A DNA stretch of 64,000 nt from Parapedobacter defluvii (GTDB taxonomy: Bacteria; Bacteroidota; Bacteroidia; Sphingobacteriales; Sphingobacteriaceae), in the NCBI RefSeq assembly GCF_014642075.1, contig NZ_BMIK01000002.1, forward strand, positions 186,001 through 250,000, given 5' to 3'. A model generated the notes under the pieces. That model searched no databases. It was given only the letters and a program-made list of their open reading frames with translations, and was not told the DNA's origin. This document shows, in pieces, positions 37,788 through 46,100 of this stretch; the stretch's first letter is position 1, and the number at the start of each line of letters is the position of its first letter. A program made the position numbers and the translations under genes.

Positions 37788-38849
37788 TTAGGGTAAATGG
37801 ATGACGTCTGGTTCTTGTTGACTTAAGCAGTGCCAGCTACCAAGCCCCCATATGATATCTGTACTATCTATTCCTATCACCCTGCGGTCGGGAAAGCAGG
37901 ATGCGAGGATATCCAGTGCACGCTGATCGTTCAGCTCATCGCGGTATGTAGGCACAACGACGGCCGCATTCGCAATATAGAAGTTTGCATACGAGGCCGG
38001 AAGCCGTTGTCCATCGTATATGACGGGAGCTGGCATGGGCAATTCGATGATATTAAGTTGCCTGCCGTCCGTCAATCGCATCTTTCGGAGCAATTTCAGA
38101 TTGTCCTGCAAAATTGCATAGTTTTCGTCGGCTCGGTTTGTTTCAACTACGGTGACCACCGTATCCTCGTTTACGAAACGCGTGATGTCATCGATGTGAC
38201 CATCGGTATCGTCTCCTACAATGCCGTCGCCCAACCAAAGAATCTGTGACACACCATAGTAGTCAAAAAGATAGGCTTCAATTTCGTTTCGATTCAAATG
38301 CGGATTGCGGTTTTTGTTGAGCAGGCACGCCGTGGTGGTGAGTACTGTGCCCTTTCCATTGAAATCTACAGAACCGCCTTCCATCACAATGCCCGGGTAT
38401 ACGACGGGAAGATTCAGCGCATTTGCCACCAAAGAGGGGATGACATCATCCTGTTCGTAAGGCGGATATTTATTTCCCCATGCATTGTACCCCCAATCCA
38501 CAACCAGCTTTTGTATATCGGCGCCGGGATTGACGAGAAACGCAGGACCGTGGTCACGGCACCAGGCATCATCTGTCGGATGGTGGTAAAATTCAATTTT
38601 GGAGAGATCAACACCGGCTTCCGTGAGGTGATTGGTAGCTGCCGCCTGCATAGCTGCATCGGCCACGTTAATACATACTTGCTCTCCGGTAGATACCTCC
38701 TCAATAAATTGGCAGTAAGGTCGGTATACTTCATCGATCTTGCCAGGCCAACTAGCCTCTTTATGCGGCCAGCTCAACCAGGTAGCCCGGTGCGGATGCC
38801 ATTCTGCGGGAAAATAATAACCTAACGCTTTGGGTGTTGGAGAAGTCAT
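37788..38849 (-). CDS. aguA: Agmatine deiminase
   Basis: AguA hydrolyses agmatine to N-carbamoylputrescine and ammonia. The 353-residue protein of the guanidino-group-modifying superfamily shows W-C-R-D-H-G-P, E-G-G-S-V-D, the G-D-D-T-D-G-H-I-D-D segment and the catalytic Cys in S-W-H-C-L-S-Q-Q-E-P. The ATG at 38849 (M-T-S-P-T-P) is preferred to a TTG upstream. aguB lies 63 bases upstream on the same strand, so the two consecutive steps agmatine to putrescine are encoded together. Confidence 0.95.
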   Translation of the reverse strand: MTSPTPKALGYYFPAEWHPHRATWLSWPHKEASWPGKIDEVYRPYCQFIEEVSTGEQVCINVADAAMQAAATNHLTEAGVDLSKIEFYHHPTDDAWCRDHGPAFLVNPGADIQKLVVDWGYNAWGNKYPPYEQDDVIPSLVANALNLPVVYPGIVMEGGSVDFNGKGTVLTTTACLLNKNRNPHLNRNEIEAYLFDYYGVSQILWLGDGIVGDDTDGHIDDITRFVNEDTVVTVVETNRADENYAILQDNLKLLRKMRLTDGRQLNIIELPMPAPVIYDGQRLPASYANFYIANAAVVVPTYRDELNDQRALDILASCFPDRRVIGIDSTDIIWGLGSWHCLSQQEPDVIHLP

Positions 38850-38912
38850 TTTAAACAAAGAAATGTACTGTTTTGGGAAAAAACTGGGAAAGTCTGAAGT
38901 GACGGTTCCAAT

Positions 38913-39782
38913 TTAATCTATAAACCGCTTGGTGATCGGTTTATAGCTGTCAATCCGCCTGTCACGCAGGAAGGGCCAGTGTTTCCGGAAATAGTCGGAT
39001 TGGGATAAATCCACTTCGGTAACTTCGGTTTCTTCCGCATCGTGAGATGCTAAGTACAATAACCGCCCTTGGCCGTTGGTGACAAAGCTTCCACCCCAGA
39101 ATTTCATCGCACCATTCTGTTCAAATCCGACACGGTTTACACTGACCACAGGCAGCCCATTGGCTACCGAATGGCTCCGTTGAATGGTCTGCCAAGCGTT
39201 GTATTGATCTTGATTGGTCTCTTCGTCCTGATCCGTAGCCCAACCGATTGCAGTGGGGAAGAATAAAATCTCTGCCCCCATTAAGGCGGTGATCCGCGCA
39301 GCCTCCGGATACCATTGATCCCAGCAAATCAGTACACCAATGGTGGCATACCGTGTTTTGAAAACCTTATACCCCAGATCCCCCGGTGTAAAGTAGAACT
39401 TTTCGTAATATGCCGGATCATCGGGAATGTGCATCTTGCGGTATTTTCCAAGATAGGCGCCGTCTGCATCGATGACCGCCGTGGTATTATGATACAGACC
39501 CTGAGTGCGTTTTTCAAACAAGGAAGCAATGACGACCACGCCCAGTTCGGCGGCGAGGGCCTGCAAAGTCTCCGTAGCCGGGCCCGGAATGGGCTCCGCC
39601 AGTTCAAAATTGTCGTAATCTTCCACATCGCAAAAATAAAGCGACGTAAACAATTCCTGAAGGCAGATGATTTGTGCCCCTTTAGAGGCGGCCACACGGA
39701 TCTGGTCACCCGCTTTAGCTAAGTTGGTAGCCTTGTCCGCTTCGCAACTCATTTGTACCGTCCCGATTTTCACCTTGGTCAT
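38913..39782 (-). CDS. aguB: N-carbamoylputrescine amidase
   Basis: AguB releases putrescine, CO2 and ammonia from N-carbamoylputrescine. The 289-residue nitrilase-superfamily enzyme has the Glu-Lys-Cys triad in C-L-Q-E-L-F, Y-R-K-M-H-I-P and L-I-C-W-D-Q-W-Y-P-E. Paired with aguA it completes the arginine-derived putrescine route. Arginine decarboxylase must be elsewhere. A TATCTTTG element (39806-39813, minus strand) lies about 24 bases upstream. Confidence 0.96.
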   Translation of the reverse strand: MTKVKIGTVQMSCEADKATNLAKAGDQIRVAASKGAQIICLQELFTSLYFCDVEDYDNFELAEPIPGPATETLQALAAELGVVVIASLFEKRTQGLYHNTTAVIDADGAYLGKYRKMHIPDDPAYYEKFYFTPGDLGYKVFKTRYATIGVLICWDQWYPEAARITALMGAEILFFPTAIGWATDQDEETNQDQYNAWQTIQRSHSVANGLPVVSVNRVGFEQNGAMKFWGGSFVTNGQGRLLYLASHDAEETEVTEVDLSQSDYFRKHWPFLRDRRIDSYKPITKRFID

Positions 39783-39825
39783 GATGCTATCCTATTATTG
39801 AGGCGCAAAGATACGAAAAGCGTAT

Positions 39826-39985
39826 GGAACACGGATGACGTGGATCAAACAGATTGACACGGGTTTTTTCTTTACGTCACAGATTCCACAGATTGACACG
39901 AATTATCCGTGCTTTTCGTGCCATCCGTGGCTAATGATCACATGGATTCTTAGCGTAATAAATCATCAGCGTCATCCGCATTCTA
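39826..39985. repeat. Degenerate repeats of CACGGAT / CAGATTGACACG words
   Basis: The gap between aguB and the beta-propeller lipoprotein gene holds drifting copies and inverse copies of words such as ACAGATTGACACGGG, ACAGATTCCACAG, ATCCGTGC and CATCCGTGGC. Direct and inverted forms are mixed, so it could fold. No gene is evident. Confidence 0.55.
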
Positions 39986-39990
39986 TTAAG

Positions 39991-40857
39991 TCAATATTTC
40001 AGTTCGTACGCGGCGACTTCGTTCTTCAGGAAGGTAGGCACAATAACCAGGTTTTTATCCGCTACGAAGCCAATATCCGCCGTGTTGGATTTTTCAGCCT
40101 GGGTATCCAGAATGACCGTCGTTTCGCCTCCACGGATGAAAAAGATCTCTCCATGCCACCGACTGGCCACGAAGGTGCTGTCGTTCAGTATTACCAATCC
40201 ATCACCGCCGGTTACTTCTGTATTGATCGTTTCCTGGGTGTAACTTCCATCGTTACTGAATTTTTTCAGGCCCTCACCGTCCAGCGCATACAAATGACCA
40301 TCGTGGCATTCCAGTCCGTTTACATTTGGATTTGTCGTCGAAATGGCCGTATAGTTGCCATCTGTCGCCATGCTGTAAATTTTTCCTGCCCGGCTATCTG
40401 AAAAATAAAGCTGCTGGCCATCGGTGGCAAGGTCGTTCAGGAAGAGGGCACTATCAATAGCCACGGTCTTTTCAATTGCCGCTGATGCAACATCAATGAT
40501 TTTTACTTCATCAATGTCTGTCACATATAGCTTTCCATTGAGTAGCGCCATACCCTTTGGTGCGTGAAGGTTTCCTTCTACCCATTTTAAATCCCGGACG
40601 GTACCATCCGTATTGAGGATGGAAATAAACCCATCGTTGTCTTTTTCTCCGGCCTTGGTGTTGCCGTTGGAAACATAAATGACACCAGCCGCGGGGTCGT
40701 ATAGTGTCGATTCCGAACCGGTAAATGAGGTGTCTGTTTTCCAGGAAAGTGTCAGTTCCGGAGCCGCGGGTGTTTCGGCAGAGTCTTTGTTTTGTTGGGT
40801 GCCGGTGCACCCCAGTAACGTGGATGCAATGGCTGCAGTAAGAAATAACTTGTTCAT
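39991..40857 (-). CDS. SMP-30/gluconolactonase-like beta-propeller lipoprotein
   Basis: This 288-residue predicted lipoprotein has a lipobox L-L-G-C near residue 17 followed by a low-complexity linker. The rest is a repeated beta-propeller pattern (segments such as G-V-I-Y-V-S-N-G-N, G-K-L-Y-V-T-D-I, Q-L-Y-F-S-D-S, G-H-L-Y-A-L-D-G), closest to SMP-30/gluconolactonase-like proteins. Whether it is an enzyme or a binding protein cannot be told. It is isolated between two repeat-filled gaps. Confidence 0.75.
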   Translation of the reverse strand: MNKLFLTAAIASTLLGCTGTQQNKDSAETPAAPELTLSWKTDTSFTGSESTLYDPAAGVIYVSNGNTKAGEKDNDGFISILNTDGTVRDLKWVEGNLHAPKGMALLNGKLYVTDIDEVKIIDVASAAIEKTVAIDSALFLNDLATDGQQLYFSDSRAGKIYSMATDGNYTAISTTNPNVNGLECHDGHLYALDGEGLKKFSNDGSYTQETINTEVTGGDGLVILNDSTFVASRWHGEIFFIRGGETTVILDTQAEKSNTADIGFVADKNLVIVPTFLKNEVAAYELKY

Positions 40858-40884
40858 TCTATTTAGGATTTAATTAATAATGCC

Positions 40885-40946
40885 GATTATTTACCACTAC
40901 CGACTACCGTTCACTGACCACTGATCATCCTTCTCTGACCACCACC
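40885..40946. repeat. Degenerate CACTGACCAC-type repeats before the beta-propeller gene
   Basis: Drifting words such as ACCACTACCGACTACCG, TTCACTGACCACTGATCA and CTGACCACCACC fill the gap between rpoN and the downstream gene. It is closely related in wording to the repeat at 42930-43078. Confidence 0.55.
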
Positions 40947-42421
40947 TACAGCTGCTTACGGAGCCTTGCAACGGGTATACCCATGGCTTCCCGGTATTTG
41001 GCCACTGTGCGACGGGCGATCGTATATCCTTTTTCCTTCAATATTTCCGTTAACTTTTCGTCTGCCAGGGGTTTCCGTTTATTCTCTGTCGATATACATT
41101 CTTCCAGTATTTTCTTTACCTCTTTATTGGATACTTCTTCGCCAGTGTCCGTTTGGATTGCTTCCGAAAAAAACGATTTCAGCAGAAACGTTCCAAATTC
41201 GGTTTGTACATACTTGGAATTGGCCACGCGGGAAACCGTTGAGATATCCATGTCAATACGGTCAGCGATATCCTTCAGGATCATCGGTTTCAACTTGCGC
41301 TCATCTGCTGTCAGGAAATACTCATATTGGTAATTCATGATGGCATTCATAGTTTTAAGCAACGTTTGCTGCCGTTGTTTGATGGCATCGATGAACCATT
41401 TTGCCGAATCGAGCTTTTGCTTGACAAACTGTACCGCCTCCTTCATCTTTTTGTCCTTTTGCGCCGCCTTGTCGTAGTGGTCAAACATTTCCTGATAGGA
41501 CCGGCTTACACGCAGCTCTGGTGCGTTGCGTGCATTCAGGGTAAGGTGCAGGACCCCGTCGTTGTTGGTGATGTGAAAATCGGGAATGATGTGCAGTTGT
41601 TTCCCCGCTACAGCGCCCGAATCACCGGGTTTGGGGTTAAGTTTCAGAATCTCATTAACGATTTCTTTCAGCTCATCAGAATTGATGTTGAGTGAGCGTT
41701 CCAGCTTGTCGTAGTGCTTCTTGGTAAATTCTTCAAGGTGATCTTCCACCACGGCCATCGCCTTTTTGATGATCGGATTATCCTGATCTTTTTTGCGAAG
41801 CTGAATGAGCAGACATTCCTGAAGATTGCGGGCACCAATGCCTGCCGGGTCAAATTCCTGGATGACTTTCAGCATATCTTCCATCTCCTGCTCTTCAGCA
41901 ATGATGTTTTGAGAAAATGCCAGGTCGTCAATGAGCGAAGAGATAGGACGCCTCAGGTAACCATCGTCATCCAGGCTGCCAATGATCTGCTGACCGATCA
42001 GGAAATCCCTGTCGGATAATGCCAGCAGATCCAATTGTTGCTGGAGGTTTTCGAAAAACGAGTTTTGGATGGCGATAGGAATTTCCTTGCGGTCGTCTTC
42101 GTCATCACCGTTGCTGTTTTGGCCCCCGCCATAATCGTTTATGTCGTCGGCCTGCAGGTAGTCATCTACATTGAACTCGTCGAGCTCTGTTGATTGATCG
42201 TCCTCTCCAAAGCTATCTTCATCGGGGTCCTTATCGGGATATTCTTCGGCCGGCTCGTTCATATTGGCCAGACTGATGTCTTCCAAAGCTGGATTTTCTT
42301 CCAGTTCTTCCTTGATACGGGTATCCAAAGAAACAGTAGGCACCTGCAGCAGTTTGATGAACTGGATCTGCTGGGGTGATAATTTTTGTAATAACTTCTG
42401 TTGTAAAGTCTGTTTTAGCAT
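40946..42421 (-). CDS. rpoN: RNA polymerase sigma-54 factor
   Basis: RpoN directs RNA polymerase to -24/-12 promoters and needs an AAA+ activator. The 491-residue protein has the Gln/Leu-rich region I (residues 1-50, with L-S-P-Q-Q-I-Q), an acidic region II (about 60-120), the core-binding domain and the C-terminal RpoN box A-R-R-T-V-A-K-Y-R-E. No sigma-54 activator is present in the window. It lies downstream of trxA with a 181-base gap. Confidence 0.97.
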   Translation of the reverse strand: MLKQTLQQKLLQKLSPQQIQFIKLLQVPTVSLDTRIKEELEENPALEDISLANMNEPAEEYPDKDPDEDSFGEDDQSTELDEFNVDDYLQADDINDYGGGQNSNGDDEDDRKEIPIAIQNSFFENLQQQLDLLALSDRDFLIGQQIIGSLDDDGYLRRPISSLIDDLAFSQNIIAEEQEMEDMLKVIQEFDPAGIGARNLQECLLIQLRKKDQDNPIIKKAMAVVEDHLEEFTKKHYDKLERSLNINSDELKEIVNEILKLNPKPGDSGAVAGKQLHIIPDFHITNNDGVLHLTLNARNAPELRVSRSYQEMFDHYDKAAQKDKKMKEAVQFVKQKLDSAKWFIDAIKQRQQTLLKTMNAIMNYQYEYFLTADERKLKPMILKDIADRIDMDISTVSRVANSKYVQTEFGTFLLKSFFSEAIQTDTGEEVSNKEVKKILEECISTENKRKPLADEKLTEILKEKGYTIARRTVAKYREAMGIPVARLRKQL

Positions 42422-42549
42422 AAATCAAATCACTTCACAAACATACAGAAAATACCCGAAATCTGCATGCGCTATGCTTGAAGCGCCTTTGGCCTCTTTG
42501 GATGAACGTTATACAAGGGCTTTTCTGGCATGAACCCCACCCCAAACAA

Positions 42550-42581
42550 CATGGCCCACTATATGAATACAGCGGGCCATG
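42550..42581 (-). terminator. Possible terminator hairpin after trxA
   Basis: CATGGCCC and GGGCCATG form a perfect 8-bp stem with a 16-base loop, 21 bases after the trxA stop. No good U-run follows, so the assignment is weak. Confidence 0.35.
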
Positions 42582-42602
42582 TCACGCGATTTGTACGGTT
42601 TT

Positions 42603-42920
42603 TTATAGTTGTTTGACCAATTTATCTGCCAATACAGATTTGGGTACCGCTCCGATTTGTTTGTCCACAATCTGACCATCCTTGAAAAAGAGCAGGGCAG
42701 GGATATTACGGATACCGTATTTTACCGATATATCCGGATTATGGTCTACATTGACCTTGCCTACGACTGCCTTTCCATCGTACTCTTTTGCCAATTCTTC
42801 GACGATGGGGCCTACCATGCGGCAAGGACCGCACCATTCAGCCCAAAAATCGACCAATACAGGTTTGTCTGATTGTAATACAACTTCATCAAAGTTGCTG
42901 TCTGTGATTTCTAATGCCAT
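42603..42920 (-). CDS. trxA: Thioredoxin
   Basis: TrxA is a 105-residue cytoplasmic dithiol reductant. The active site F-W-A-E-W-C-G-P-C-R, the cis-Pro segment I-R-N-I-P-A-L and the overall length are standard. No signal peptide is present. A TATCTTTG element lies upstream at 43079-43086 (minus strand), implying a leader of about 150 bases that runs through the degenerate repeat block, unless another promoter is used. Confidence 0.97.
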   Translation of the reverse strand: MALEITDSNFDEVVLQSDKPVLVDFWAEWCGPCRMVGPIVEELAKEYDGKAVVGKVNVDHNPDISVKYGIRNIPALLFFKDGQIVDKQIGAVPKSVLADKLVKQL

Positions 42921-42929
42921 GATGTTAGT

Positions 42930-43078
42930 TAGTTGCGCTGTCAGCTACCAGTCTGTTGTCTGCCGGCTACCCAGCTTATTTTTACTTTAATTGTTTACAC
43001 GTTTTGTTTTTTGCTATCAGCCTCTGATCTCCGATCACTGACCACCAATCACCGATCACCCATCCCCCATCACTGTTG
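42930..43078. repeat. Degenerate repeats upstream of trxA
   Basis: Two kinds of drifting words are present: GCTGTCAGCTACC / GTCTGCCGGCTACCC (about 42940-42972), and GATCACTGACCACCAATCACC-like words (about 43020-43075). The block lies between the likely trxA promoter and its start codon and would form most of the 5' leader. Confidence 0.55.
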
Positions 43079-43130
43079 CAAAGATAGTTATCAAAATTAT
43101 TGCCAACGCATACCTACCGACAATCTGACA

Positions 43131-46100
43131 TTAATTTAACTTGTAATTGACTCCATTCAGCTCCATAAGTGCTTCTATAAAGTCATTACTTGGGCTGATT
43201 TTCAGGCCTTTGGATGGCATTTCTACGCTGATTTCCGATTCAAAATCTCGGACTGCAAATTTCAGTTGGCAGGTTGTGTTTTCGTGTTGTTCGATATTCG
43301 TATGCACGAGGTGCTGGATACGGTTTACAAAACTATCATTCAATTCATGCAGGGGCACCTGTATGGTCAGGCATTTAGCCAGCTTATCGCGTAGATCTGA
43401 AAGCAGCTGCATACTTTTGACCTCAAACCCCCAATTTCCCGGTTGTCGGAAGCGCTCTTGAATGATGCCTTTCACTTGGATAAAGTATCCTTCGTTGAGG
43501 TAACCCTTCATTTTTACATAGTCTTCTCCGAATAAGGCAATCTCATACGAATCTGAATAGTCTTCGAAAACCATCACGCCAAACGGTTTGCCGTTTTTGG
43601 TAATGCGGTGGCTTGCCGTTGTGACCATGCCGCCGATGGTCAGTTCCCGATTTTTGATTTTGTTGAATTCCATGCGGAGCTCCTCGTCGACTTCCAGCTC
43701 TTTCATCTTATCGATCAATGCAAGCAACCGCACCGGGTGCTGACAAAAGTGGCTGATTTCGAAGCGGTAATTATCCAGCGGATGACTTGTCAAATAGATG
43801 CCGATGACATCCTTTTCGTATTTCAGTTTCTCAATCAGCCCCCATTCAGGGCAGAAGGGGAGAGCCGGCTCCGGAATTTCTATGCTACTGCCGCCACCGA
43901 AGAGACTCACCTGTGCCGAATTTTCGTTTTCCTTGTATTTAGCTCCGTATTTTAACGCTTTTTCGAGCGTTGTACCACCGCCATCGCTATCCGCGTGGAA
44001 ATACTGGGCACGGTGTGTGCCTGCGAAGCAGTCGAATCCGCCCGCATAGGCCAAACTTTCAAATGCTTTTTTATTGGCAGCCCGCAGGTCAATACGCCGT
44101 GCGAGGTCAAAAATGGATTTGTAAGGACTTTCTTTCCGGCTTTGTACGATGGTTTCTACGGCACCTGCGCCCACCCCCTTCACAGCGCCCATGCCAAAAC
44201 GGATGGCTCCTTTGTCGTTTACCGTAAACTTATAGTAAGATTCATTGACGTCAGGCCCCAGTACCTGCAAGCCCATGCGCTTGCATTCCTCCATGAAAAA
44301 AGTCACCTGTTTGATGTCATTCATGTTGTTGGAGAGCACGGCGGCCATGTATTCCGCAGGGTAGTGTGCTTTCAGGTACGCCGTTTGGTAAGCCACCCAG
44401 GCATAACAGGTGGAGTGCGATTTATTGAATGCATAACTGGCAAACGCTTCCCAGTCTTTCCATATTTTCTCCAAGACTTTTGGCGGGTGTCCATTGGCCG
44501 CAGCCTGGTCGATGAATTTGGTCTTCATCTTGTCCAGTACATCGCGCTGCTTCTTACCCATGGCTTTCCGCAAAACATCGGCTTCGCCTTTCGTGAAATT
44601 AGCCAGTTTCTGGGAGAGAAGCATCACCTGCTCCTGGTATACCGAAATACCATAGGTCTCCTTCAGGTATTCTTCACATGCATCGAGATCATAGGTAATG
44701 GGTTCCAAACCGTGTTTGCGGCGGATGAAACTGGGAATGTATTCCATGGGCCCCGGTCGGTACAAAGCGTTCATCGCAATCAGGTCGCCGAATACCGTTG
44801 GTTTCAGCTCTTTCATGTATTTCTGCATGCCGGGCGACTCATACTGGAAGATACCGACGGTTTCACCGCGTTGGAAAAGCTCATAGGTCAGCGCGTCATC
44901 AATCGGAAATTCGTCCGGATTCAGGTCAATATCATGACGTTGTTTGACGATGCTCACGGTGTCTTTAATCAGCGTGAGTGTTTTAAGACCGAGAAAGTCC
45001 ATCTTGAGCAGTCCGGCGCTTTCCACCACGGAGTTGTCAAATTGGGTGACATACAACTCGGAGTCCTTTGCGGTGGCCACCGGCACAAAGTTGGTGATGT
45101 CATCCGGTGTGATGATGACGCCACAGGCGTGGATGCCGGTATTGCGGAGCGAGCCTTCGAGTACCTGTGCCTGTTTGATGGTTTCAGCTTCCAGGCCGGT
45201 GCCCTGGGCCATGGATACCAATTGCTGCACATTTTCCAGCTCTTCGGAGCGCAGGGCACTCTTGAGTGCCTGCGCATCCATGTTGAAAATCTTGTTGAGT
45301 TTTAGGTTGGGTATGAGTTTGGCAATCTTATCGGCCTCGAACAAGGGAAGATCCAACACGCGGGCCGTATCCCGGATGGATGATTTGGCTGCCATCGTAC
45401 CATACGTGATGATCTGGGCCACCTGATTGGCGCCATATTTATTAATAACGTATTCCATAACGCGGCCGCGGCCTTCGTCGTCGAAGTCGATATCAATATC
45501 GGGCATGGATATCCGGTCGGGGTTAAGAAACCGTTCGAACAGCAAGTCGTAGGCAATGGGGTCAATGTTGGTGATGCCGAGGCAATAAGCAACGGCCGAC
45601 CCCGCCGCTGATCCACGACCCGGCCCGACAGATACCCCCATATTGCGTGCGGCCGCAATGAAATCCTGTACGATAAGGAAGTAACCGGGGTATCCGGTCC
45701 GTTCGATGGTCGCCAATTCAAAATCCAGCCGTTCGCGGATCTCATCGGTAATCTCGGCGTACCGCTTTTTTGCCCCTTCATAGGTGAGATGCCGCAGGTA
45801 CTTGTTTTCGCCCCGTTTGCCTCCGTCGTCTTTGTCTTCCGCCACCTGGAATTCTTCCGGTATTTCAAATTTGGGTAGCAATACATCGCGGTACAGCGAA
45901 TAGGGTTCGATCTTATCGACGATTTCCTGGATATTCAGGATGGCATCGGGTAGGTCGGCAAACCCCTTTTTCATTTCTTCGCCCGACTTGAAATAGTATT
46001 CATCGTTGGGCAGCCCAAAGCGGAAACCTCGCCCGCGCCCCTTAGGCGTAGTAAGTTTCTCGCCATCCTTTACACAGAGTAGGATGTCGTGTGCATGAGC

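Noticed and set aside
42550-42581. Riboswitch or structured RNA between trxA and rpoN
   Set aside because: Only one simple 8-bp stem is visible, with no conserved motif. A weak terminator is the simpler reading.
43995-45305. A 436-codon open frame on the plus strand opposite dnaE
   Set aside because: It lies wholly antisense to the conserved polymerase core and its translation shows no family features, so it is a shadow frame produced by codon bias.
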